DNA from: Saprospiraceae bacterium
GTDB taxonomy: Bacteria > Bacteroidota > Bacteroidia > Chitinophagales > Saprospiraceae
Assembly: GCA_020628095.1 (NCBI GenBank)
Contig: JAHDFP010000002.1
Span: forward strand, 124,001 to 188,000
Length of the DNA stretch: 64,000 bases
Direction: 5' to 3'
Under the pieces are notes generated by a model, which made no database searches, was not told the DNA's origin, and worked only from the letters and a program-made list of their open reading frames with translations. The position numbers were made by a program, and so were the translations under genes. Position 1 is the first letter of the stretch, and each line of letters begins with the position of its first letter. Below are positions 28,749 to 37,570 of this stretch, one piece after another.

Positions 28749-29630
28749 ATGCTAGGACGCTTAGATTTATATGCCCTAATTTTTATTGTAAGTTGTATGA
28801 TCTCTTGCTCGTCTAACGAGACACCTACACCTCCCGTAGAAGAGCCAGAAGAACAGGAAGAGACGATGGATGATGATGCCTTACTCCCTAATATAGATCT
28901 GAGCAATTGGAAAGTGACGCTTCCGATAGGTAATCCAACAGAAATAGAGCCGCCAGCAATAGTCAATTATGCGACTAATCCAGTACTGCAAAAGTATATG
29001 TATAATGACTCTATTGATGGTTCGTTGGTGTTTTACACTTCTCCTGGTAGTACGACGACTAACTCTAAGTATTCACGTACAGAGCTGAGAGAGCAATTAG
29101 TTGCGGGGTCTAACAAGGTTAATTGGACCTTTGCTCAAGGTGGACAAATGAGAGGAAGACTTAAGGTGCAAAGTGTTAGCGGCGAAGAGGGCAATCGTGA
29201 TAGGATAATAGTTATGCAGATACATGGTAGACTTACGGACGAACAGCGAGATCTCATAGGAGAAGATGATAACAATGCGCCGCCAGTGCTAAAGATATAT
29301 TGGGATGATGGAAAGATAAATGTAAGGCGTAAAGTATTGAAGGATTTAGATGTTAACGATACGGATATACTTAGAACCAATGCATGGACTGATGAGTCTA
29401 ACTGGTTTGATAAAAATGTTGGTTTTGAGGAGTTCGAATTAGAAGTAATTGTCGATGCTAGTTCTATGACGATAAATCTTGGTTCTGAAGAGAGTTTAGT
29501 TTTTGATGATGTGCATATAGATAAGTGGGCAATATTTGAAAACTATTTCAAAGCAGGAAATTATTTGCAATCAGCAGAAGCGGGTACGTTCTCTAGAGTG
29601 AAGTATTACGAACTAGAAGTTATTCATTAA
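28749..29630 (+). CDS. Alginate lyase, polysaccharide lyase family 7 (lipoprotein)
   Basis: A 293-residue lipoprotein (lipobox Cys about residue 20, then a Pro/Glu-rich spacer). The PL7 jelly-roll follows with its three signature blocks: SRTELRE (Arg110), QIHG (Gln157, His159) and YFKAGNYLQ (Tyr266, Lys268, Tyr272). In PL7 enzymes these Arg, Gln, His and Tyr residues bind the uronate carboxylate and carry out beta-elimination. The QIHG form (Ile at the second place) is associated with guluronate-containing alginate in characterised members. Surface exposed by inference; it would produce the oligomers taken up by SusC/D. A terminator follows. Confidence 0.93.
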   Translation: MLGRLDLYALIFIVSCMISCSSNETPTPPVEEPEEQEETMDDDALLPNIDLSNWKVTLPIGNPTEIEPPAIVNYATNPVLQKYMYNDSIDGSLVFYTSPGSTTTNSKYSRTELREQLVAGSNKVNWTFAQGGQMRGRLKVQSVSGEEGNRDRIIVMQIHGRLTDEQRDLIGEDDNNAPPVLKIYWDDGKINVRRKVLKDLDVNDTDILRTNAWTDESNWFDKNVGFEEFELEVIVDASSMTINLGSEESLVFDDVHIDKWAIFENYFKAGNYLQSAEAGTFSRVKYYELEVIH

Positions 29631-29657
29631 TTTATAGTAGTTTTTTCATACTGATTT

Positions 29658-29686
29658 AGGGCGTCTAAGAAGGCGCCCTTTCTTTT
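29658..29686 (+). terminator. Terminator after the PL7 gene
   Basis: Stem AGGGCG/CGCCCT with a 10-nt loop, followed by TTCTTTT. It lies 28 bp after the PL7 stop and divides the alginate locus into an uptake operon and a catabolic operon starting with the cupin gene. Confidence 0.75.
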
Positions 29687-29766
29687 AGGAATAATAAAAA
29701 AATCGTACTGATCTGTGATAGTACTCATTTATAACAAAATATTGATAAAGAAGAATATCTAACTAT

Positions 29767-30159
29767 ATGGCATTACACGAAGAAATAAAAGCGACTAAAG
29801 AATACTGGATAGATGAGGAAACACCATGGGAGCCAGTTGCAGAAGGTTTATCCAGACAAATCATGGGCTATGATGGAAAGATCATGCTGGTGAAGGCAAA
29901 ATTTGAAACAGGAGCTGTCGGTAATCTACATAAGCATTACCACTCTCAGGTCACTTATGTCGCCAGTGGAGAATTTAAGATGACCATAGGAGATGATATA
30001 CGCATTATCAAAGCAGGTGATTCTTATTACATACCTCCTCACGTAATGCATGGATGCGTCTGCACTAAGCCTGGTATTCTGATAGATGTATTCAGCCCAG
30101 CACGTGAAGACTTTCTGGGTCACGAACAATTAGACTTAGAAACATGGCCGCAGAAATAG
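29767..30159 (+). CDS. kdgF: KdgF-like cupin, unsaturated uronate linearising enzyme
   Basis: A 130-residue single-domain cupin without signal peptide. The metal site is visible as His55 and His57 (LHKHYHSQ), Gln61 and His95 (PPHVMHG), matching the three-His plus Gln arrangement of KdgF. KdgF converts the cyclic unsaturated monouronate released by lyases to linear 4-deoxy-5-keto-uronate (DEH), speeding entry into the KDG route. It is first in the catabolic operon and overlaps the transporter gene by 16 bp, indicating translational coupling. The assignment rests on motif and neighbours. Confidence 0.88.
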   Translation: MALHEEIKATKEYWIDEETPWEPVAEGLSRQIMGYDGKIMLVKAKFETGAVGNLHKHYHSQVTYVASGEFKMTIGDDIRIIKAGDSYYIPPHVMHGCVCTKPGILIDVFSPAREDFLGHEQLDLETWPQK

Positions 30160-31481
30160 AAAAGAAAAAGGGAGGCTTAAGATGGTGGGTAGTCGGTCTA
30201 GTGGCACTAGCAGCCGTTATTAACTATATAGATAGACAAGCATTCGGTGCCTTATGGCCTGATATATCGGACGAGCTATTTCCTAATTTAGATGCGGATG
30301 GTCGAAAAGATATCTATGCAAAGATTACTACGGTGTTCGTTCTGTCTTATGCATTTGGTCAAGCGATATTCGGTAAAATATTTGATTGGATCGGAACCCG
30401 AATTGGTTTTGCCCTTTCTATTGGTATCTGGTCGATAGCGACTATGTTGCATGCATTTGCGAAAGGCATGTTTAGCTTTGCCTTATTTCGTTCTATACTT
30501 GGTGTCGCAGAAGCTGGTAACTGGCCAGGTGCAGCTAAGGCAAATGCGGAATGGTTTCCTACTAAAGAGCGGGCATTTGCACAAGGATTGTTTAACTCAG
30601 GTGCGGCTATAGGTGGCATTATATCTTATCCGTTGATTGGGATATTTGCTGGATTTATGTCTTGGCAAACAATATTTTTGACAGTCGGAGTCATTGGATT
30701 TCTTTGGTTGCTTCCTTGGTTTTATATAGTGAAAGCCCCACCAGAAAAACATCCTTGGTTGTCAGAAGAGGAGAAAAACTATATATTATCGGGACAACAA
30801 AATCAGGGTAGTGATGATGAGAATAGTGACGGCTATAATCCCGATACATCTCAGCTTTTGGGGCATAAGGAGAGTTGGGGAATAATAATAGCATCGGCTG
30901 CGATTGATCCGATATGGTGGTTGTTCGTAGGATTTATACCTATCTACCTTAATGAGGTCTATGGAATGAATGTAAAAGAAATCGCATTCTCGGCTTGGTT
31001 GCCTTATGTCGGGGCAATGATAGGGGCATGGTTTGGAGGTTTGTTAGCACAAAATAGATTGAGTTCTGGCTGGTCAGTCAATAACACCAGAAAGATGGTG
31101 ATTACTTTGGGTTGTTTGATTATGGTACCTTGTTTCTTTCTATTGCGTGCACCAGGATCATCACTCAATGCGGTTATTATAATGGCTGTATTACTGTTTG
31201 GATTTCAGACTGCCGTAGGTAATGTCCAGACTTTGCCAAGTGATTTTTTCAGTGGTAAGATAGTCGGAACACTTTCGGGCTTTGCAGGAATGGCCGCAAA
31301 ATTAGCGGGAGCTGGTTTGGTCTATTTAGTACCAAAATTATCTGTCGGAGGAAATTATACACCTGCATTTTTGATAGGTGGCGCGTTAGCCGTAATTGCT
31401 CTGGCCGCTATCTGGCTTTTATGTCCTAAAGTAGAACCTCTGAAACCTAAAAATGAATTTGCAAATCAAATTAGAAATTAA
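30144..31481 (+). CDS. MFS transporter, ACS family (hexuronate-type)
   Basis: A 445-residue, twelve-helix major facilitator. The first helix carries INYIDRQAFGALWPDI, as in ExuT-like anion:cation symporters. The loop after helix two has the GKIFDWIGTRIGFALSIGIWS signature, and helix five the LGVAEAGNWPGAAKANAEWFP block. The middle loop carries PPEKHPWLSEEEKNYI, also typical of the ACS family. It probably imports DEH or short unsaturated uronates across the inner membrane (inference from neighbours). It starts inside the cupin gene and ends 5 bp before the reductase gene. Confidence 0.93.
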   Translation: MAAEIEKKKGGLRWWVVGLVALAAVINYIDRQAFGALWPDISDELFPNLDADGRKDIYAKITTVFVLSYAFGQAIFGKIFDWIGTRIGFALSIGIWSIATMLHAFAKGMFSFALFRSILGVAEAGNWPGAAKANAEWFPTKERAFAQGLFNSGAAIGGIISYPLIGIFAGFMSWQTIFLTVGVIGFLWLLPWFYIVKAPPEKHPWLSEEEKNYILSGQQNQGSDDENSDGYNPDTSQLLGHKESWGIIIASAAIDPIWWLFVGFIPIYLNEVYGMNVKEIAFSAWLPYVGAMIGAWFGGLLAQNRLSSGWSVNNTRKMVITLGCLIMVPCFFLLRAPGSSLNAVIIMAVLLFGFQTAVGNVQTLPSDFFSGKIVGTLSGFAGMAAKLAGAGLVYLVPKLSVGGNYTPAFLIGGALAVIALAAIWLLCPKVEPLKPKNEFANQIRN

Positions 31482-31486
31482 TAAAA

Positions 31487-32248
31487 ATGAAATTAAAGGG
31501 AAAAATAGCAATTGTCACTGGAGCATCTCGAGGTATAGGCTTGGAAGTTGCAACGCATCTTGGAAAGCATGGTGCAACAGTCGTTATTAATGGACTGAAT
31601 AGTGATCAGGGAGCGCAAAGAGTAAAAGAGCTAACTGATGCTGGTATCACGGCTGAGTTTTTATGCTTTGATGTGACTAACGAAGATCAGGTTGCCGAGA
31701 ATATAAAATCGGTTGGTGATAAATACGGGCATATAGATATACTAGTCAATAATGCAGGGGGTCTAGGAGGAAGATCGCGATTTGAGGTGATGACAACCGA
31801 GTTTTATAGATCGGTTTTAGCGCTCAATCTGGACTCTGTATTCTTTGCTTCTAGAGCGGCTATTCCTTATCTCAAAAAAGGCACGCACCCTACTATAATA
31901 AATGTCACATCAAATGCGGCATGGAACGCAGGAGGCCCAGGTGCTGGTATGTATGGTACATCCAAAGCGGGTGTGCATACAATCACAAGAGCACTGGCCA
32001 AGGATCTAGCAGAATATGGAATCCGAGTCAATGCAGTTTCTCCTGGTACGATTGATACAGATTTTCATTCTCAGATTAAATCTACTAAACCAGAGGTCTT
32101 TAAGTCCTGGGCTAATAATATTATGTTAGGAAGATTAGGACAGCCTCAGGACGTAGCCACGGTAGTCGCATTTTTAGCCAGCGAAGATGCTGGATTTATT
32201 ACGGCGGAGACAATTCAGATAGGAGGTGGACAAGCTCTAGGTATATAA
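31487..32248 (+). CDS. SDR family reductase, probable DEH reductase
   Basis: A 253-residue classical short-chain dehydrogenase: cofactor motif TGASRGIG (residues 11-18), NNAGG (88-92), catalytic Ser142, Tyr156 and Lys160 (YGTSK). In alginate loci this enzyme reduces 4-deoxy-L-erythro-5-hexoseulose uronate (DEH) with NAD(P)H to 2-keto-3-deoxygluconate. The neighbours on both sides (cupin, transporter, KDG kinase) support that role, though FabG-like relatives with other substrates cannot be excluded from sequence alone. An Asn follows the second beta strand (VVINGLNSD). Confidence 0.9.
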   Translation: MKLKGKIAIVTGASRGIGLEVATHLGKHGATVVINGLNSDQGAQRVKELTDAGITAEFLCFDVTNEDQVAENIKSVGDKYGHIDILVNNAGGLGGRSRFEVMTTEFYRSVLALNLDSVFFASRAAIPYLKKGTHPTIINVTSNAAWNAGGPGAGMYGTSKAGVHTITRALAKDLAEYGIRVNAVSPGTIDTDFHSQIKSTKPEVFKSWANNIMLGRLGQPQDVATVVAFLASEDAGFITAETIQIGGGQALGI

Positions 32249-32268
32249 CAATCAGAGAATAACTAGAC

Positions 32269-33303
32269 ATGAAAAAGGTTGTCACTTTCGGTGAGATTAT
32301 GTTGAGACTTAGCCCACCAGGTTTTAAGAGATTTTCGCAGACGTATAGTTTTGATGTTGTCTATGGCGGTGGAGAAAGTAATGTAGCAGTCTCTTTGGCT
32401 AATTATGGTTTTGATAGTCATTTTGTATCGCGCATTCCTGATAACGATATCGGCGAATGTGCTGTCATGGAACTGCGAAAAAGAAATGTAAATACAAGTC
32501 ATATCCTGAGGCAAGGAGAGAGACTGGGTATCTATTTTTTAGAGACGGGCGCGGTAAGCAGAGGAAGTAAAGTGATCTACGATAGAGCACATTCTGGTAT
32601 GGCGACTATAGGTGCAGGTATGATAGATTGGGAGAGAGTTTTGGAGGGTGCCGACTGGTTTCATTGGACGGGCATTACGCCAGCTATTTCTCAGGGAGCA
32701 GCCGATGCATGTAAAGAGGCTATAGATACAGCTAATGCGATGGGTGTCACAGTTTCTGCTGATTTGAATTATCGAAAGAAATTGTGGAAATATGGAAAAG
32801 CACCAGGAGATATAATGCCAGCGTTGGTCCAAGGTTGCGATGTTATATTAGGTAATGAGGAAGATGCAGAAAAGCATTTTGGACTACACCCCGAAGGCGT
32901 GGACGTGACACACGTTGGATCAGTAGACGGCAAGGCCTATCTTTCGGTATTGAAACAACTCAAAGAGATGTTTCCTAGAGCAAAGAAAGTTATCACGACG
33001 CTTAGGGGCTCTATTTCAGCGTCTCATAATACGTGGTCTGGTGTACTCTATGATGGCGATACCTTGTACGAAGCACCCACTTACCAGATGACGCATATTG
33101 TAGATAGGGTAGGTGGCGGAGACAGTTTTATGGGTGGATTGATATATGGGCTTTTGACTTATGCAGATGATCAGAAGGCATTAAATTTTGCAGTGGCAGC
33201 TTCTTGCCTTAAGCATACAATAAAAGGAGATTCTAATTTGGTAACGGTTGCAGAAGTGGAAAAATTGATGAGTGGTGATGCAAGTGGAAGAGTATCAAGA
33301 TAA
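32269..33303 (+). CDS. kdgK: 2-keto-3-deoxygluconate kinase (PfkB family)
   Basis: A 344-residue PfkB-family sugar kinase. The N-terminal TFGEIMLRLSPPG and the GGGESNVAVSLANYG motif are typical of KDG kinases. The C-terminal signature DRVGGGDSFMGGLIYG holds the anion hole and catalytic Asp. It phosphorylates KDG to KDPG with ATP in the cytoplasm. It lies 20 bp after the reductase gene and 2 bp before the aldolase gene, completing the order reductase-kinase-aldolase. Confidence 0.94.
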   Translation: MKKVVTFGEIMLRLSPPGFKRFSQTYSFDVVYGGGESNVAVSLANYGFDSHFVSRIPDNDIGECAVMELRKRNVNTSHILRQGERLGIYFLETGAVSRGSKVIYDRAHSGMATIGAGMIDWERVLEGADWFHWTGITPAISQGAADACKEAIDTANAMGVTVSADLNYRKKLWKYGKAPGDIMPALVQGCDVILGNEEDAEKHFGLHPEGVDVTHVGSVDGKAYLSVLKQLKEMFPRAKKVITTLRGSISASHNTWSGVLYDGDTLYEAPTYQMTHIVDRVGGGDSFMGGLIYGLLTYADDQKALNFAVAASCLKHTIKGDSNLVTVAEVEKLMSGDASGRVSR

Positions 33304-33305
33304 TT

Positions 33306-33971
33306 ATGGATAGGATAAAAGTGGCACTACTGATGGAAGAGCAGGGCATGGTCCCATTGTTTTTTCATCATGATATAGATGTATGTAAAAAAGTAATAAA
33401 GGCTTGTTATGATGGAGGTGCGCGCCTTTTGGAATTTACTAATCGGGGATTATTTGCGCATGAGATTTTCACAGAACTGAGCAAGTATGTTATTGCAGAA
33501 TTACCTGGCATGGCGTTAGGTGTTGGTTCGGTTACAGATGCCGCTTCTGCATCATTATATATGCATTGTGGAGCTCAGTTTGTGGTGACTCCCGCTTTGC
33601 GCGAAGATATAGCTGTAGTTTGTAACAGGAGGAAAGTGTTATGGTCTCCTGGATGTGGTTCGCTTACTGAGATATGTAGAGCTGAAGAATTAGGATGTGA
33701 AATAGTTAAACTTTTTCCTGGCAGTGTCTACGGTCCTAAATTTATTAAATCAGCACGAGCACCTCAGCCTTGGACCAAAATTATGCCTACAGGTGGTGTC
33801 GCCCCAGAAGAGGAAAATTTGAAATCATGGTTCGATGCTGGAGCGACATGTGTCGGTATGGGTTCTAAATTGATATCAAAAGATATTATCGAGAAGGAGA
33901 GTTATAAAGAACTAGAAAATAAAGTCAGAAATACCTTAGCACTCATACAGCAAATAAAAAATCGAACCTAA
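33306..33971 (+). CDS. eda: 2-keto-3-deoxy-6-phosphogluconate aldolase
   Basis: A 221-residue class I aldolase of the KDPG/KHG family. The catalytic Glu43 (EFTNRG) and Schiff-base Lys135 (IVKLFPGS) are both present, with the phosphate-binding PTGGVAPEEENLKSWFDAGATCVGMGS segment. It cleaves KDPG to pyruvate and glyceraldehyde 3-phosphate, the last step of the alginate route. It directly follows kdgK and ends 109 bp before the second lyase gene. Confidence 0.95.
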   Translation: MDRIKVALLMEEQGMVPLFFHHDIDVCKKVIKACYDGGARLLEFTNRGLFAHEIFTELSKYVIAELPGMALGVGSVTDAASASLYMHCGAQFVVTPALREDIAVVCNRRKVLWSPGCGSLTEICRAEELGCEIVKLFPGSVYGPKFIKSARAPQPWTKIMPTGGVAPEEENLKSWFDAGATCVGMGSKLISKDIIEKESYKELENKVRNTLALIQQIKNRT

Positions 33972-34080
33972 AGGCGGATAACTTTCGATCAATTGAAATG
34001 TCAGATTGATTCAAAGATTATTTTGACCGAAAAAATATTCTATGATAACTGTTGTTTAAACTTTTGAAAATAATGTCCTT

Positions 34081-36117
34081 ATGCGTCTAAGATTATTTCC
34101 ATTCTGCGTTTTTATTTTGTCCCTTTTCCTATTCTTTTCTAATTGCAAGAATACAACAGAACAATCCATAGAAAAATCAGACCATAAGTACCCTAGTAGC
34201 ATATTGACCAATTTGTCTCAATGGAATCTAATACTAGGTGATGGTTCTAATGCAGGTCCTCCTGTTGATTTTGAGCATGACAACTTTATTTATAGCTCTA
34301 AGGATAGTGACGGAGACTGGGTCGTCTTTAAGACTCCTAATGCGGGAAATACGCACGGAACGTCTAATAATACAAGAACAGAGTTGGCACAATTAAAGAA
34401 GTGGTCACCTCTTGCAGGTGGTAAGCTAAATGCGACTCTAAAAGTAATGAACGTGTCTGGTACGGGTGATGCTCGTGTTCCTGCTACGTTCTCTGTAGTG
34501 GTTGGTCAGATACATAGTGCAGATGGACATGAGAACGAACCACTCAAGATATTCTATAAAAAATTTCCTGGACATAGTAAAGGTTCTGTTTTTTGGAATT
34601 ACGAAATCAATGCGGCAGGTGATGATAATTCTGGAAGGTGGGATTATTCTTATCCGATCTGGGGTTATGATTTTTCTGTAGTTGGTGAAGAAGAAAATGT
34701 CTATCCACCAGAACCAAAAGATGGTATCACATTAGGAGAAGAGTTTAGCTACGAGGTGGAAGTAAAAGATGGCGTCATGCATCTAGAATTCGCGAGTGAG
34801 GGGCATGAGACCAAGACATTCACTAAAAATCTTATTTCTTCTGAATATTCTGAGCCCAATGATATGCCTAAGCAAGTCAAAAGGATCTTTGTACCTATTG
34901 GTCAAGATGGTGTAGAACGAGAGAATGCCTATACTGAAGAAGGACTCTTTTTTAAATTAGGATCTTATAACCAGACTAATGGAAAAGACCCTGCTGTCAA
35001 TAGAGTGTGGTGCTCTGGTGCAGAAACTCATGGTGGTGATATTGCCAAACAGTACGCTGATGGCAACTATGCAGAGGTATGGTTTAAGTCATCCGAACTT
35101 CATGTTAGTAACGATGCAATATCTAATGCGGGATATTTCTCTGCTAATGATGGCTTAAGCAAGAAGGTCGTGTATCCTCATGAGGTTATACCAGTTATGG
35201 ATAAGTTCAAAATTATGCTTGGTGACGGATCTCATGTGAATGAACTTGCTGAGTATGCCAATAAGGATTTTTTCTATACTGTGATAGATGGCACAAGAAG
35301 ATGGGTGGCTTACAAAACGCCCAACTCTGGTGTCACATCTAAAAACTCAAGTAATACAAGAACAGAACTTCACGAAAAGAGAGAGTGGACGCCAGAAGGT
35401 GGTGGCAGACTAACAGGTACATGCAGAGTTATGCACGTATCGACATCAGGTGATGCGCGTGTTGCCGCTTCTTTTGCTACAGTGGTCGGACAAATACATA
35501 GTGGCGAAGGTCATGAGAACGAACCGCTGAAGATATTCTATAAGAAATTCCCTGGTCATGCCAAAGGTTCGGTTTTCTGGAACTACGAAATCAATACAAT
35601 CGGAAATAGTAAGGATGATAATAAAGGAAGGTGGGATTATTCTTCGGCAGTATGGGGCAATGATTTTTCTATGATAGGACCAGAAAAAGATGTGTATCCT
35701 GACGAACCAAAGGATGGTATAGAACTTGGCGAAGAGTTTAGCTATGAAGTGAATGTGTATAAGGGAATTATGTATCTCACATTTGAGAGTGATGGACATC
35801 CTACAAGAACTTTTACTAAGAATCTAATCAAGTCAGAATACACAAGCCAATCTGATATACCAGAACAGGTACAAAAATTATTCGTACCTATTGGACAGGA
35901 TGGGGTAGAGCGACCAGAGGCATATAGTGGTGAGTTAAATTATTTCAAGCAAGGAGCATATAACCAAACCAATGGTAAGGACCCCAATAGTAATATGGTG
36001 TGGTGTACGGGTGCTGAAACGTATGGAGGAGATATTGCCAAGCAATATGCCAATGGAAGTTATACGGAGGTGTGGTTCAGAGAAACTAGTGTAGGGCCTG
36101 GTGTTGCTCCGAAGTAG
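34081..36117 (+). CDS. Lipoprotein with two tandem PL7-like alginate lyase domains
   Basis: A 678-residue predicted lipoprotein (Cys22 in FFSNCKN). It holds two homologous lyase domains, about 45-330 and 375-665, which are also alike at the DNA level. Each has PL7-type signature blocks: NTRTEL (Arg99; Arg427), GQIH (Gln143/His145; Gln471/His473) and FKxGxYNQTNGKDP (Tyr296; Tyr627). Both domains therefore keep the catalytic set. The inserts HENEPLKIFYKKFPGH and WCxGAETxGGDIAKQYA differ from the single-domain PL7 upstream, so this is another subfamily. It could be the exo-acting or oligomer-degrading partner. A perfect terminator follows. Confidence 0.85.
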   Translation: MRLRLFPFCVFILSLFLFFSNCKNTTEQSIEKSDHKYPSSILTNLSQWNLILGDGSNAGPPVDFEHDNFIYSSKDSDGDWVVFKTPNAGNTHGTSNNTRTELAQLKKWSPLAGGKLNATLKVMNVSGTGDARVPATFSVVVGQIHSADGHENEPLKIFYKKFPGHSKGSVFWNYEINAAGDDNSGRWDYSYPIWGYDFSVVGEEENVYPPEPKDGITLGEEFSYEVEVKDGVMHLEFASEGHETKTFTKNLISSEYSEPNDMPKQVKRIFVPIGQDGVERENAYTEEGLFFKLGSYNQTNGKDPAVNRVWCSGAETHGGDIAKQYADGNYAEVWFKSSELHVSNDAISNAGYFSANDGLSKKVVYPHEVIPVMDKFKIMLGDGSHVNELAEYANKDFFYTVIDGTRRWVAYKTPNSGVTSKNSSNTRTELHEKREWTPEGGGRLTGTCRVMHVSTSGDARVAASFATVVGQIHSGEGHENEPLKIFYKKFPGHAKGSVFWNYEINTIGNSKDDNKGRWDYSSAVWGNDFSMIGPEKDVYPDEPKDGIELGEEFSYEVNVYKGIMYLTFESDGHPTRTFTKNLIKSEYTSQSDIPEQVQKLFVPIGQDGVERPEAYSGELNYFKQGAYNQTNGKDPNSNMVWCTGAETYGGDIAKQYANGSYTEVWFRETSVGPGVAPK

Positions 36118-36138
36118 TAAATATAACTAGTTGTACTA

Positions 36139-36177
36139 AAAAAGGGATTCTGGGCTAGTGACCAAAAATCCCTTTTT
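36139..36177. terminator. Bidirectional terminator between the lyase and hsp20 genes
   Basis: A perfect 11-bp inverted repeat AAAAAGGGATT/AATCCCTTTTT with a 17-nt loop, T-rich on both strands, placed between two convergent genes. It should end transcription from both sides. Confidence 0.85.
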
Positions 36178-36205
36178 ACTATGAGTTGTGAATTATTATA
36201 AGAGC

Positions 36206-36652
36206 TTAGCTTATCTCGATCGTTCTAGGACCTTTGTCTTTAGCTTCTTCTCTTTTTTCTAATGTTACGGTTAAGATTCCATCTTCATAATGAGCACCGA
36301 TTTTTTCGCTATCTATCTTATCCGAAATGTGGAATGATCTAGAGAAAGAAGTGTAGTTAAATTCTCTTCTTCTATAGTTTGTATCCGTTTCACTTTCAGC
36401 ACTTTCATTTTTGTTAGAAGCCTTTATTATGAGTTGCTTATTTTCGACTTTAATGTCGAAATCTCCTTTTTTCAATCCTGGTGCTGCGACTTCTATTTTA
36501 TAGTTGTCATCATTCTCTATAATGTTGACAGAAGGTTTAGAAAAAGAAAAATCAGTTTGGACAAGATCAGAAATTTTTGTGTTAAATAATTCGTCGATGA
36601 CATGTCCGAAGGCTTTTGTGTTTGTTGGTCTCATAAGATTTACAAAATTCAT
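36206..36652 (-). CDS. Small heat-shock protein, Hsp20/alpha-crystallin family
   Basis: A 148-residue cytoplasmic chaperone. After a short N-terminal arm, the alpha-crystallin domain (about 45-140) shows PSVNIIENDDNYKIEVAAPGLKKGDF, the RREFNYTSFSRSFHI block and the final G-I-L motif (YEDGILTVTLEKRE). It prevents aggregation of unfolding proteins. It is monocistronic; its upstream region carries three inverted repeats that may control stress induction. Confidence 0.95.
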   Translation of the reverse strand: MNFVNLMRPTNTKAFGHVIDELFNTKISDLVQTDFSFSKPSVNIIENDDNYKIEVAAPGLKKGDFDIKVENKQLIIKASNKNESAESETDTNYRRREFNYTSFSRSFHISDKIDSEKIGAHYEDGILTVTLEKREEAKDKGPRTIEIS

Positions 36653-36969
36653 GTTTTATAATTTTTAGTTTTTTAATTAATTCAATTAAGACACTAAGCA
36701 CTGATCAATCAGTGTACCATCAGCTATTTGCTGCTCAATTAGTCATAAAACGAAAATTTTAAATGCCAATTTGGCATTTAAAAACAAAAAACAATGACAT
36801 TGTGTCACTAATTAGTAAAATTTACGATGCTGGTTAGTCCCTGTACCTAATAATTAATATCATCTAATCTTGAATGAGTACAATTTGCAGAACTGAGGCT
36901 TATATATATTTAGGGCCAGGAATATTCATTATGGCTCGTGTTTTTTTTAACAACTATTAGGTAGACAAG
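36653..36969. other. Divergent intergenic region rich in inverted repeats
   Basis: The 317-bp gap between hsp20 and the ECF sigma gene carries three perfect dyads: CACTGAT-CA-ATCAGTG (36699-36714), a 13-bp repeat TTTTAAATGCCAA/TTGGCATTTAAAA around one base (36757-36783), and TGACA-TTG-TGTCA (36795-36807). None is followed by a proper T-tract on the strand that would need it. They are better read as operators or as signs of an AT-rich regulatory zone. I find no exact TAnnTTTG element, which would fit promoters read by alternative sigma factors. Confidence 0.55.
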
Positions 36970-37542
36970 CTGAACGAAGAGATCAAAATATTACGCCTAA
37001 TTGCAAATGGAGATCAGAATGCCTTCCAGGCATTTTATGCTAATTATTCCACTATTGTCTATAATGTCGCCTTGAGTTATGCACAGCATCAAACTCTTGC
37101 AGAAGAAATCACTCAAGATGTTTTTGTAAAAATATTTAAGGCTGCTGGCAGGTTTAGAGGACAATCTCAAATTAGTACATGGGTATACCGAATTACAGTC
37201 AATACGAGTATCAATTATCTCAAATCCAAAAAGGGTGAATTAAGAGAATCAAAATTGATCGAGATAGAATCCATTAAGCAAGTCAAGGATTTTGAGCATC
37301 CAGGTATACTATTGGAGCGCAAAGAGGACTCTAAGATATTTTTTCGAGCACTGAATAATCTCGGTGAAAATCAGAAAATGGCATTTATATTATGTTTCAT
37401 AGAAGGACTACCTAGAAAAAAAGCCGCCGATATTATGGAAATATCTCTTAAGGCCATGGAATCATTACTGCAACGTGCCAAAGGAAACCTTAGAAGGCAA
37501 TTGTCTCTGATGTATCCAGAGCGAAGGAAAACAAACAAATAA
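36970..37542 (+). CDS. ECF RNA polymerase sigma factor (probable CTG start)
   Basis: About 190 residues. Region 2 starts with IKILRLIANGDQNAFQAFYANY and continues through AEEITQDVFVKIF; region 4 near the end has LGENQKMAFILCFIEGLPRKKAADIM. The family's N-terminus can only be encoded from about 36964 onward, since a TAG lies at 36958. There is no ATG, GTG or TTG before the TTG at 37072, which would cut region 2 in half. CTG at 36970 (MNEEIKILRL) is the best start. It heads an operon with a small membrane protein, a CpxP-like protein, YHYH proteins and SCO1. Confidence 0.88.
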   Translation: MNEEIKILRLIANGDQNAFQAFYANYSTIVYNVALSYAQHQTLAEEITQDVFVKIFKAAGRFRGQSQISTWVYRITVNTSINYLKSKKGELRESKLIEIESIKQVKDFEHPGILLERKEDSKIFFRALNNLGENQKMAFILCFIEGLPRKKAADIMEISLKAMESLLQRAKGNLRRQLSLMYPERRKTNK

Positions 37543-37570
37543 CTGTCTAATAAAAGTGAGTAATATATCT

